A DNA stretch of 64,000 nt from JBCDJG01 sp038748065. GTDB lineage: Bacteria; Pseudomonadota; Gammaproteobacteria; Pseudomonadales; Halieaceae. A model generated the notes under the pieces. It did not search any database. It saw nothing but the letters and a program-made list of their open reading frames with translations, and was not told the origin of the DNA. The DNA lies in assembly GCA_038748065.1 (NCBI GenBank), contig JBCDJG010000003.1, positions 1 through 64,000 on the forward strand. Direction: 5' to 3'. Made by a program: the position numbers and the translations under genes. Below are positions 49,580 to 57,165 of this stretch, in pieces (the stretch's first letter is position 1; every line of letters begins with the position of its first letter).

Positions 49580-50995
49580 ATGTTAGTTCCAGTCCTGCTT
49601 TCCGGGGGAGTTGGCAGTCGCCTTTGGCCTGTTTCGCGAGAGCTGCATCCCAAGCAGTTCCTGCCATTGGCCAGTGAGCTATCGATGTTGCAGGATACTC
49701 TCAAGCGAACAGCGACGCTGGCGGCAGCGGCGCCGCTCGTGGTGTGTAATGAGGAGCATCGCTTCATGGTGGCGGAGCAGCTCAGGCAGCTCGATCTTGA
49801 TGCTGGCGCACTACTGCTTGAGCCCGAGGGTCGTAACACGGCGCCCGCCGTGGCGCTGGCCGCCATCCATGCACTGGTAGATGACCCTGACGCCGTCTTG
49901 CTGGTCCTGCCGGCGGATCACGTGATTCAGGATGGCGCCAGCTTCGTCGCCGCGGTCGAACGTGCTTTGCCCCTGGCCCAGCAGGGCCGGCTGATGACCT
50001 TCGGTGTAGTGCCCACCAGTGCTGAAACCGGATACGGCTACATCAAGTGCGGCGGTGAACTGGGCGATGAGCTCTATGAGCTGGAGCGTTTCGTTGAAAA
50101 ACCCGATGCGGAAACCGCGCGCGCCTATGTGGATAGCGGCAGCTATCTATGGAATAGCGGCATGTTCCTGCTCCGTGCCGCCACCTTACTGGAGGAGCTT
50201 GGTCGCCTGGCGCCAGAGATGCTCGCGCAATGCCAGGCTGCCATGTCGGGCGCGAAGGGCGACATGGATTTTCTTCGTCCCGAGCGCGAGGCGTTCCTTG
50301 CCTGCCCGGCCGACAGTATCGACTACGCCGTCATGGAGAAAACGGAAGCGGGCGGTGTGGTGTCGCTGGACTGTGGCTGGAGCGATGTCGGCGCCTGGTC
50401 GGCCCTGTGGGACGTGTCACAGCGTGATAGCGAGGGCAACGTGGCACAGGGTGACGTCATCCTCAACGATTGCGCAGATAGCTACTTCCGGAGCGAATCG
50501 CGACTCGTCGCCGCTACGGGGCTGAAGGACATCGTCGTCGTTGAAACCGCTGACGCCGTATTGGTGGCCGATCGCGAGCGAGTGCAGGAGGTTAAAAAAC
50601 TGGTGACGCGACTCAAGGCAGATGAACGGCCGGAGGCTACGCTGCACCGCCGGGTCTATCGTCCCTGGGGATCCTATGAGTCACTAGTGACCGCCGATCG
50701 CTTTCAGGTGAAACGGATCGTGGTGAACCCGGGCGCGCGCCTGTCGCTGCAGAAGCATCACCACCGGGCGGAACACTGGATCGTTGTCGAGGGTACCGCA
50801 GAGGTCACCTGTGAGGACAAGGTCTTCATGCTTGCCGAAGACGAGTCCACCTATATCCCGCTGGGCCATAAGCATCGCCTGGCGAATCCGGGGCGTATAC
50901 CGCTGGAATTGATTGAGGTGCAGTCCGGCACCTATCTTGGTGAAGACGATATTGTTCGCTTCGAAGATGTCTACGGCCGACAAGAACAAACTTAA
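49580..50995 (+). CDS. manC: mannose-1-phosphate guanylyltransferase / mannose-6-phosphate isomerase
   Basis: A 471-residue bifunctional enzyme of the AlgA/ManC/CpsB family. The nucleotidyltransferase half has LLSGGVGSRLWPVSRELHPK and FVEKPDAETARAYVDSGSYL. The cupin isomerase half has YRPWGSYESLV and the metal residues LQKHHHRAEHWIVVEGTAEV. It makes GDP-mannose and interconverts fructose-6-P and mannose-6-P. The start is the ATG at 49580 at the family-typical position; the frame running back to 49280 crosses fabA. galU follows after 14 bases and phosphomannomutase after that, forming a sugar-nucleotide operon. Confidence 0.95.
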   Translation: MLVPVLLSGGVGSRLWPVSRELHPKQFLPLASELSMLQDTLKRTATLAAAAPLVVCNEEHRFMVAEQLRQLDLDAGALLLEPEGRNTAPAVALAAIHALVDDPDAVLLVLPADHVIQDGASFVAAVERALPLAQQGRLMTFGVVPTSAETGYGYIKCGGELGDELYELERFVEKPDAETARAYVDSGSYLWNSGMFLLRAATLLEELGRLAPEMLAQCQAAMSGAKGDMDFLRPEREAFLACPADSIDYAVMEKTEAGGVVSLDCGWSDVGAWSALWDVSQRDSEGNVAQGDVILNDCADSYFRSESRLVAATGLKDIVVVETADAVLVADRERVQEVKKLVTRLKADERPEATLHRRVYRPWGSYESLVTADRFQVKRIVVNPGARLSLQKHHHRAEHWIVVEGTAEVTCEDKVFMLAEDESTYIPLGHKHRLANPGRIPLELIEVQSGTYLGEDDIVRFEDVYGRQEQT

Positions 50996-51009
50996 AGAGA
51001 GACGCTTAA

Positions 51010-51834
51010 ATGATTACGAAATGCATGTTTCCCGTTGCCGGCTACGGCACCCGATTTCTGCCGGCGACCAAGAGCATGCCGAAGGAGATGCTGCCCGTGG
51101 TGAACAAGCCGCTGGTGCAGTACGGCGTGGAAGAGGCCATCGAGGCAGGCATGACGACCTGCGCCCTGGTTACCGGCCGGGGCAAGCGGTCGATAGCGGA
51201 CCATTTTGATATCAGCTACGAACTGGAGCACCAGATCTCCGGTACGGGCAAGGAATCTTTCCTTGAGAGCATTCGCAACGTGCTTGAAAAGGGCGTTTTT
51301 ACCATGGTGCGCCAGCGCGAGATGAAAGGTCTGGGCCACGCCATCCTCACCGGTCAGTCCCTGGTTGGCAATGAGCCATTCGGTGTGCTGCTGTCGGATG
51401 ACCTCTGCCTGAATGAGGGGCCTGGCGTCTTGGCACAGATGGCTGAGCTGTATAAACAGTTTCGCTGTTCTATCGTTGCCATCCAGGAGGTGCCCGAGGA
51501 TGAGGTTCACAAGTACGGTGTGATCGCGGGGGAGGCGTTGAAGGACGGCATCTACCGCGTCGACAACATGGTCGAGAAGCCAGCGAAGGAGGATGCGCCC
51601 TCCAATCTGGCCATCATAGGGCGCTACATACTGACGCCTGACATCTTCGACATCATCCGTGAAACGCCGCCGGGCGCCAACGGCGAAGTGCAGCTGACCG
51701 ACGCACTGCAGACCCAGGCCAACCAGGGCTGTGTGATGGCCTACAAGTTCCAGGGCAGGCGATTCGATTGCGGCAGCGTGCCGGGTTTTGTAGAAGCCAC
51801 CAACTACGTTTACGAAAATATCTACGACCGCTAG
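51010..51834 (+). CDS. galU: UTP-glucose-1-phosphate uridylyltransferase
   Basis: A 274-residue GalU. VAGYGTRFLPATKSMPKEML is the nucleotide-binding signature and VEKPAKEDAPSNLAIIGRYI the sugar-phosphate site. It makes UDP-glucose for glycans and envelope polymers. It lies between the GDP-mannose enzyme and phosphomannomutase, so the three are probably cotranscribed. An AGAGAGACG-type ribosome site precedes the ATG. Confidence 0.97.
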   Translation: MITKCMFPVAGYGTRFLPATKSMPKEMLPVVNKPLVQYGVEEAIEAGMTTCALVTGRGKRSIADHFDISYELEHQISGTGKESFLESIRNVLEKGVFTMVRQREMKGLGHAILTGQSLVGNEPFGVLLSDDLCLNEGPGVLAQMAELYKQFRCSIVAIQEVPEDEVHKYGVIAGEALKDGIYRVDNMVEKPAKEDAPSNLAIIGRYILTPDIFDIIRETPPGANGEVQLTDALQTQANQGCVMAYKFQGRRFDCGSVPGFVEATNYVYENIYDR

Positions 51835-51853
51835 ACCTCAAGGGCGAAAAGAC

Positions 51854-53215
51854 ATGAGTACTGACGTAGAGGAAATCACCTGCTTCAAGGCCTACGACGT
51901 GCGCGGCCGTGTGCCCGACCAACTCAATGAGGACATTGCCTACCGTATTGGGCGCGCCTATGCGGAAGTCATCAGCCCCAGCCAGGTCGTGCTGGGCCAC
52001 GATATTCGCCTGACCTCTGAGGCCATCAAGGCAGCCCTTGCCCAAGGCTTGATGGAACAGGGCGTGGACGTCTATGACATTGGACTGTGTGGCACCGAGG
52101 AGATTTATTTCGCTACGTCCCACGCCGGCATGGACGGCGGTATAGCCGTCACCGCGAGCCATAATCCGAAAGACTACAATGGCATGAAGTTTGTCCGCGA
52201 GGAATCGCGCCCGATCTCGGCGGACACCGGCCTCAAGGACATCAAAGCGCTGGCAGAGCGCAATAACTTCATGGCCGCCGAACAGCCCGGCCAAATGCTG
52301 CCGCTAGATACAGATGCCGCCTACGTCGAGCACCTCTTGTCGTATGTTGATGTCGGTGGCCTGAAACCGCTCAAGATCGTTGTCGATGCGGGCAATGGCG
52401 GCGCCGGCAGAGTGGTGGACCTGCTTGAGACGCACTTGCCGTTCGAGTTCATCAAACTGCATCACGAGCCCGACGGTAATTTCCCCAATGGTGTGCCCAA
52501 CCCGCTCCTGCCTGAGAATAGAACCGCCGCGATCGAGGCGGTGCGCACTCATGGTGCCGACCTGGGCATCGGCTGGGACGGGGATTTTGACCGCTGCTTC
52601 TTCTTTGACGAGAAGGGCGAGTTTATCGAGGGTTACTACGTGGTCGGGCTGCTGGCTGAGGCCTTTCTGCAGCGCGAGGCGGGAGCGCGCATCGTGCATG
52701 ACCCCAGGCTCACCTGGAATACCATCGAGATCGTTACGGGCTCCGGCGGCGAACCCGTCCTGACCAAGTGCGGCCATGCTTTCATCAAAGAGCGGATGCG
52801 CACCGAGAATGCCGTCTATGGTGGCGAGATGAGCGCTCATCATTACTTCCGCGACTTCGCCTACTGCGACAGCGGTATGATCCCCTGGCTGCTGGTCACC
52901 GGCCTGATCTCCGCCAGCGGTAAATCACTGAGCACCATGGTGGCTGAGCGCATGGCTGCCTACCCCTGCAGCGGTGAGATCAATCGCCAGGTCGAGGATG
53001 CGCAGGCCGTGCTGGCCAGCGCCGAGGCGGCCTATGCCGATGCTGCCGTGGCCATCGATCACACCGATGGCGTCAGCGTCGACTGTGGCACATGGCGCTT
53101 CAACCTGCGCATGTCCAACACCGAGCCTGTGGTTCGCCTCAATGTCGAATCCCGCGGCGACAGCGCGCTAATGGAAGCAAAAACCGCTGAGCTTCTCGCC
53201 CTGATCGAAACTTAA
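51854..53215 (+). CDS. phosphomannomutase (ManB/CpsG type)
   Basis: A 453-residue alpha-D-phosphohexomutase. The phosphoserine loop is AVTASHNPKDYNGMKF at about 95-112. The metal loop is GIGWDGDFDRCFFFDE near 238, the sugar-binding loop GGEMSAHHYFRDF near 325, and the phosphate site RMSNTEPVVRLN near the end. It converts mannose-6-P to mannose-1-P, the substrate of the upstream guanylyltransferase; the AlgC type can also act on glucose phosphates. The gene is convergent with pgi. Confidence 0.94.
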   Translation: MSTDVEEITCFKAYDVRGRVPDQLNEDIAYRIGRAYAEVISPSQVVLGHDIRLTSEAIKAALAQGLMEQGVDVYDIGLCGTEEIYFATSHAGMDGGIAVTASHNPKDYNGMKFVREESRPISADTGLKDIKALAERNNFMAAEQPGQMLPLDTDAAYVEHLLSYVDVGGLKPLKIVVDAGNGGAGRVVDLLETHLPFEFIKLHHEPDGNFPNGVPNPLLPENRTAAIEAVRTHGADLGIGWDGDFDRCFFFDEKGEFIEGYYVVGLLAEAFLQREAGARIVHDPRLTWNTIEIVTGSGGEPVLTKCGHAFIKERMRTENAVYGGEMSAHHYFRDFAYCDSGMIPWLLVTGLISASGKSLSTMVAERMAAYPCSGEINRQVEDAQAVLASAEAAYADAAVAIDHTDGVSVDCGTWRFNLRMSNTEPVVRLNVESRGDSALMEAKTAELLALIET

Positions 53216-53295
53216 GCGAAACCTGGCCCGTGCGGCGCGCAGGGCCTGTACATCGATGGGCGGCTACCTCGCCAGCGCCGCCGGGGTCAAAGCAA

Positions 53296-54924
53296 TCAGT
53301 TAAGCTCGCGCCAGGCCTTCAACAAAGCGGCAGTTGACGCATCCATGGCCGTGTCCTTGCCAGATTCCATGAGCCCCAGGATCTCCACGCCGATATCCTT
53401 GCCCAGTTCCACGCCCCACTGGTCAAAGGCGTTGATGCCCCATAGCACGCTGCTGCAGAAGGTGCGGTGTTCGTACAATGCCAGCAGCGCGCCAAGCGTT
53501 GCGGGGGTCAGGGCTTCCATGGTGATGGTTGAGTTGGGGCGGCTGCCGGGCATTGCCAGGTGGGGAGCGAGTCGCTCGGCCTCGCTGGCCTCGAGGCCTC
53601 GCGCCAGCAGCGAGGCCTCCGCCTCGCCCAGGCTGCGACCGACCATCAATGTCCGCGCCTGGGCCAGGCAGTTAGCGACCAATCGGCGATGCTGCTGGTG
53701 CATGCCTGTGTGCGTCGTTAAGGGAAGTATAAAGTCCACAGGACAGCGGCGGGTGCCCTGATGGAGAAGCTGGTGAAATGAATGCTGGCCCATGGTACCC
53801 GCCGATCCCCAGAGCACCGGCCCGGTGCCGCAGGTAGCAGCGCTGCCGTCCAGCAAAACGCCTTTGCCGTTGCTCTCCATGGTCAGCTGCTGCAGGAAGT
53901 CCGGTAGTTTGGCCAGCGCCTGATCGTAGGGCAACACGGCGTGGTTGTCGGCACCGAGATAGTTGCTGTTCCAGACCTCGAGGAGGCTTAACAGCATCGG
54001 TAAGTTCGCCGCTGGCTCGGCGCTGGCAAAGTGTCGGTCCATGGCCTCTGCGCCGCCGAGGAACTGCGAAAAGCGCTCCCAGCCGACGGCGCAGGCCACC
54101 GACAGGCCAATCGCAGACCAGACCGAGTAGCGGCCGCCGACCCAGTCCCACATGGGCAGGCAATTTTCCGCCGGTATGCCGAATTCCGCGGCCGCGCCAA
54201 GGTTGGTGGTTATCGCCAGGAAGTGGCGATCGAGGTCGGCGTCCTGGGCACCCGCATGGCGCATCCAATCCCGGGCAGCGAGGCTGTTGGCCAGGGTCTC
54301 CTCGGTGCGGAAAGACTTTGAGCAGACAATAAACAGTGTGGCCGCAGGATTCAGGCCGAGCAGACAATTCTGCAGGTCCGCCGGGTCAACGTTGGCGATA
54401 TAGTGGCAGGTGACCCCTCCCCAATAGGGTCTTAGGGCCTCACAGACCAGCCTCGGGCCAAGGTCGGAGCCGCCAATCCCGATATTGACCACGTCGGTAA
54501 TCACTTCACCGGAGAAGCCCTTGAATTCCCCGGCGTTGATAGCGCCCGCGATTTCCCGCATCCGCTGTCGCGTCAACTCCACATCGGCCAATTCATCCTC
54601 GAGGCCGGGCGGTGCATCGATAGCGCGCAGCAGGCTGTGAAGCGCCGGGCGGCGCTCAGTGTTGTTGACTTCTTCGCCACCGAGCAAGGCCTTGGCTCTG
54701 CCCGGCAGATCTGCCTGTTCCGCGAGGCGCAGCAGGTCATCGCGCACCTGCCGATTCAGCAGCTGTTTCGCATAGTCCAAAGTCAGCCCGGCAGCGCTGG
54801 CCGTGAAATCCCTGCAGCGATCGGCGTCGGCTGCGAACAGCTCGGTGACGGAGGTCGTAGCGAGGGCGGCCGCCTGAGACTGCAGTTCACCGTGGCGAGG
54901 TGAGTCAGTGAGAGGAGAGGCCAT
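53296..54924 (-). CDS. pgi: glucose-6-phosphate isomerase
   Basis: A 542-residue phosphoglucose isomerase (E. coli 549). VVNIGIGGSDLGPRLVCEAL binds the phosphate. The catalytic Glu and His lie in VLWGSAGTMGQHSFHQLLHQ, and the second family signature is in HRTFCSSVLWGINAFDQWGV with the final catalytic Lys in DTAMDASTAALLKAWREL-type tail context. The start is the ATG at 54924 (MASPLTDSPRHGELQ). The upstream frame crosses ispB and is not coding. Confidence 0.97.
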   Translation of the reverse strand: MASPLTDSPRHGELQSQAAALATTSVTELFAADADRCRDFTASAAGLTLDYAKQLLNRQVRDDLLRLAEQADLPGRAKALLGGEEVNNTERRPALHSLLRAIDAPPGLEDELADVELTRQRMREIAGAINAGEFKGFSGEVITDVVNIGIGGSDLGPRLVCEALRPYWGGVTCHYIANVDPADLQNCLLGLNPAATLFIVCSKSFRTEETLANSLAARDWMRHAGAQDADLDRHFLAITTNLGAAAEFGIPAENCLPMWDWVGGRYSVWSAIGLSVACAVGWERFSQFLGGAEAMDRHFASAEPAANLPMLLSLLEVWNSNYLGADNHAVLPYDQALAKLPDFLQQLTMESNGKGVLLDGSAATCGTGPVLWGSAGTMGQHSFHQLLHQGTRRCPVDFILPLTTHTGMHQQHRRLVANCLAQARTLMVGRSLGEAEASLLARGLEASEAERLAPHLAMPGSRPNSTITMEALTPATLGALLALYEHRTFCSSVLWGINAFDQWGVELGKDIGVEILGLMESGKDTAMDASTAALLKAWRELN

Positions 54925-54934
54925 GGGGTGATCC

Positions 54935-55897
54935 TCAGTGGTCGCGGTTGATGGAGCGTGCCGTAATAGTAACCAGAGCGTCGCGTGCAGCACTGGCGGG
55001 CAGTGAATCGAGCTGTGACAACGCCAGGTCATGGTACTGCTGCGCCTGCGCGCGCGTGTGCTCAAGTGCGCCGCAGCGGTTGACCGCCGCCAGTACGGCG
55101 TCGATATTCGCCGCGCTTTTCTGAGTGATGGCCTCGCGCACCACATCCTGTTCACTCGCAGTGCCATGGGCCAGCGTATAGATCAGCGGCAGGGTGGGCT
55201 TGCCCTCGGTGAGGTCGTCACCGACGTTTTTCCCCATGGCCGCTGGGTCGCCCTCATAGTCGAGGACGTCGTCAATCATTTGGAAGGCGATACCCAGGTT
55301 GAGGCCAAAAGTCTGCAGCGCATCGCGCTGCCCGGGCTGGGTGCCACTTAGCGTAGCCGACGAGTAGCAGGCGGCAGCAAAAAGAATGGCGGTTTTGCGG
55401 GTAATAACGTCCAGGTACTGAGCTTCTGTCGTGTCGGCATCGCCGGCCCTTACCAGCTGCAAAACCTCACCCTCTGCGATGGTGTTGGTGGTATCGGCCA
55501 TGTGATCGAGAATGTCCATATCCGCCAGCTGTACCATGAGCTGAAACGCCCGCGTGTACAGGAAGTCGCCGACCAGCACGCTTGGCGCATTGCCAAACTC
55601 GGCATTCGCCGTCAGTCGGCCCCGGCGCAGGCTGGAGATATCCACCACGTCATCGTGCAGCAGGGTTGCCGTATGGATGAACTCGATCACGGCGGCCAGT
55701 TTGACGTGCTCGGGCTTGCAGCCGCCCAATGCGGCGCCGGTCAGAAGGGTCAAGAGTGGGCGCAGGCGCTTGCCGCCCGCATCGACTATGTAGTGGCCGA
55801 TGTTCTCCACCATATCGACATTCGAGTGCAGCTGTTCGATGATCAGGGCGTTAACCTGCTCGAATTCAGCGGCGACTGTAGCGTGGAGTTCCTGCAT
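54935..55897 (-). CDS. ispB: octaprenyl/polyprenyl diphosphate synthase
   Basis: A 320-residue trans-polyprenyl synthase that makes the ubiquinone side chain. GGKRLRPLLTLLTGAALGG leads to the first aspartate-rich motif LLHDDVVDIS at about 81-90; the second is QMIDDVLDYEGD near 210. It is divergent from rplU, the standard ispB / rplU-rpmA layout of gammaproteobacteria. The chain length cannot be read from the sequence by eye. pgi follows 10 bases downstream. Confidence 0.95.
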   Translation of the reverse strand: MQELHATVAAEFEQVNALIIEQLHSNVDMVENIGHYIVDAGGKRLRPLLTLLTGAALGGCKPEHVKLAAVIEFIHTATLLHDDVVDISSLRRGRLTANAEFGNAPSVLVGDFLYTRAFQLMVQLADMDILDHMADTTNTIAEGEVLQLVRAGDADTTEAQYLDVITRKTAILFAAACYSSATLSGTQPGQRDALQTFGLNLGIAFQMIDDVLDYEGDPAAMGKNVGDDLTEGKPTLPLIYTLAHGTASEQDVVREAITQKSAANIDAVLAAVNRCGALEHTRAQAQQYHDLALSQLDSLPASAARDALVTITARSINRDH

Positions 55898-55977
55898 CGG
55901 AGGGGCATGCTAGGGTGGAGTGCCCGACAGGTCAAGCAATGCGGCCATAAGCCCTTGTTTTTGCCAGAAAATAACCC

Positions 55978-56006
55978 TTGCCCAGGAGAAGTGATTTGCG
56001 TAAAAT
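55978..56006 (+). promoter_or_regulatory. sigma70 promoter of rplU-rpmA
   Basis: TTGCCC at 55978-55983 and TAAAAT at 56001-56006 are separated by exactly 17 bases. Transcription would begin near 56013, leaving a leader of about 94 bases before rplU, which contains a short CCTCATTTGAGG hairpin. Confidence 0.72.
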
Positions 56007-56106
56007 CGCGGCCCTCATTTGAGGTAACTGTTTGTGCCTGGCTCTGCCCCCTTGAATCCAAAGGTTTTTTCTAACAGCGAGCAGGCTAATTGAACGGAGA
56101 AAAGGA

Positions 56107-56418
56107 ATGTACGCAGTAATCGAAGCCGGTGGCAAGCAGCACCGTGTAGAAGAGGGCGAGACCCTCAAGTTGGAAAAGATTGAAGCCGCCACCGGCGACA
56201 GTGTCGAGTTCGACAAAGTGCTGTTGGTGGGTGAAGGCGAGTCCGTCAAGATCGGCACCCCGGTCGTTGACGGCGGCAAGGTCACCGCGGAAGTCGTGGC
56301 CCACGGCCGTCACCAGAAGGTCAAGATTGTTAAGTTCAACCGCCGCAAGCACCATCGGAAAGAAACGGGCCACCGCCAGTGGTTCACCGAGGTCAAGATC
56401 ACCGGTATCTCGGCGTAA
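56107..56418 (+). CDS. rplU: 50S ribosomal protein L21
   Basis: A 103-residue L21, the exact E. coli length. MYAVIEAGGKQHRVEEGETL and the C-terminal RRKHHRKETGHRQWFTEVKI are diagnostic. It binds 23S rRNA together with L20. It lies 16 bases upstream of rpmA and behind its own promoter. A GGAGAAAAGGA site precedes the ATG. Confidence 0.99.
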   Translation: MYAVIEAGGKQHRVEEGETLKLEKIEAATGDSVEFDKVLLVGEGESVKIGTPVVDGGKVTAEVVAHGRHQKVKIVKFNRRKHHRKETGHRQWFTEVKITGISA

Positions 56419-56434
56419 CAGGAGGGTTTGAAGA

Positions 56435-56692
56435 ATGGCTCACAAGAAAGCAGGCGGTAGCACCCGTAACGGACGCGATTCCGAGAGCAAACGCCTTGGC
56501 GTCAAGCGCTTTGGCGGCGAAGACGTCCTCGCTGGCAACATCATCGTGCGCCAGCGCGGAACCCGGTTCCACGCGGGCCCCAATGTTGGCATTGGCAAAG
56601 ACCATACGTTGTTCGCCACTGCAGACGGCAAAGTCGAGTTTGTCACGAAAGGCCCGAAGAGCCGCAAATTCGTGCAAGTCGTGACTGCTTGA
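56435..56692 (+). CDS. rpmA: 50S ribosomal protein L27
   Basis: An 85-residue L27, the E. coli length. MAHKKAGGSTRNGRDSESKR opens the flexible N-terminal arm that reaches the peptidyl transferase centre; it is the uncleaved form without the Firmicutes pre-sequence. GVKRFGGEDVLAGNIIVRQR and GIGKDHTLFATADGKVEF follow. An intrinsic terminator lies just downstream. Confidence 0.99.
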   Translation: MAHKKAGGSTRNGRDSESKRLGVKRFGGEDVLAGNIIVRQRGTRFHAGPNVGIGKDHTLFATADGKVEFVTKGPKSRKFVQVVTA

Positions 56693-56709
56693 TCACCAGC
56701 AAGATATGA

Positions 56710-56741
56710 AAAAGCCCCGACTTGGTTCGGGGCTTTTTTTT
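56710..56741 (+). terminator. intrinsic terminator of rplU-rpmA
   Basis: AAGCCCCGA at 56712-56720 pairs with TCGGGGCTT at 56727-56735 around CTTGGT, followed by a run of T to 56741. It closes the L21-L27 message and separates it from the palindromic elements. Confidence 0.95.
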
Positions 56742-56774
56742 GCTTGAGCAGAACGTGCGTGGATTCACGGGCAC

Positions 56775-56874
56775 GAGCTGGGGGGCTTCTTTCAGGACTC
56801 GCCGTGAATACATCCATGTAGGCTCGAGTGAGCCATCCATGGCTCACACGGTCCTGAAAGAAGCCCCCCAGCTC
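56775..56874 (-). repeat. palindromic element E1 (24-pair stem, 52-base loop)
   Basis: The arms at 56775-56798 and 56851-56874 are perfect inverted repeats of 24 bases. The loop of 52 bases (56799-56850), read on the minus strand, holds GTGAGCCATGGATGGCTCAC, then a second small hairpin TACATGGATGTA, then TTCACGGCG. Aligned without gaps to the loop of E2, 37 of 52 positions agree. Both arms contain GGGGCTTC exactly nine bases from the loop. No protein frame or T-run is associated. I read it as a member of a structured interspersed repeat family; mobility and function are unknown. Confidence 0.85.
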
Positions 56875-57008
56875 CCGCCCTCACATCGCGCTCTGGGTTC
56901 AGGCAACCAGAAGTCTTCGGCTTAACGATGGTGGACTCAGTCGCAACAGTTGCTGCCACGATAGCAGCCCTGCATAGACATCAATGCTGAGGTGCTATCA
57001 CTGTCGGA
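56875..57008. other. 134-base spacer between the two palindromic elements
   Basis: No gene is seen here. GATAGCA at 56960-56966 pairs with TGCTATC at 56993-56999, with an inner GCAT / ATGC pair at 56972-56975 and 56984-56987, giving an interrupted hairpin of 40 bases. GCAACAGTTGC just upstream (56943-56953) is a further small palindrome. No promoter or target-site duplication could be made out. Confidence 0.4.
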
Positions 57009-57120
57009 GGTCCGGGCGTCTGGGGCTTCCTCTAAAAGTATGTGAGCCATGGATGGCGAGCATAAGCCCCCATGGACGGGTTTACGGCGTCTTTTAGAGG
57101 AAGCCCCAGACGCCCGGACC
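57009..57120 (+). repeat. palindromic element E2 (30-pair stem, 52-base loop)
   Basis: The arms at 57009-57038 and 57091-57120 are perfect inverted repeats of 30 bases. The 52-base loop (57039-57090) has the same length and plan as that of E1: GTGAGCCATGGATGGC, then CCCATGGACGGG, then TTTACGGCG. It is oriented opposite to E1. The right arm ends 45 bases before the obg start, so the whole element would be in, or just before, the obg leader. The stem differs in sequence from E1 apart from GGGGCTTC but is still perfectly paired, which points to selection or a copying process acting on structure. Confidence 0.85.
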
Positions 57121-57165
57121 GGTGGGAATATGCAAGAAACTGAAAACATATAGAATGACAGCGAA

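Noticed and set aside
54925..55167. N-terminal extension of pgi by 81 codons
   Set aside because: It overlaps ispB on the same strand in another frame and reads as low-complexity Arg/Ser sequence.
56775..57120. Integron attC sites as an explanation of the palindromic elements
   Set aside because: The conserved attC end motifs (GTTRRRY / RYYYAAC) are not seen, no cassette-type gene lies between the elements and no integrase is in the window.
56775..57120. E1 and E2 as simple intrinsic terminators
   Set aside because: Neither arm is followed by a T-run, the loops are 52 bases, and a separate canonical terminator already follows rpmA.
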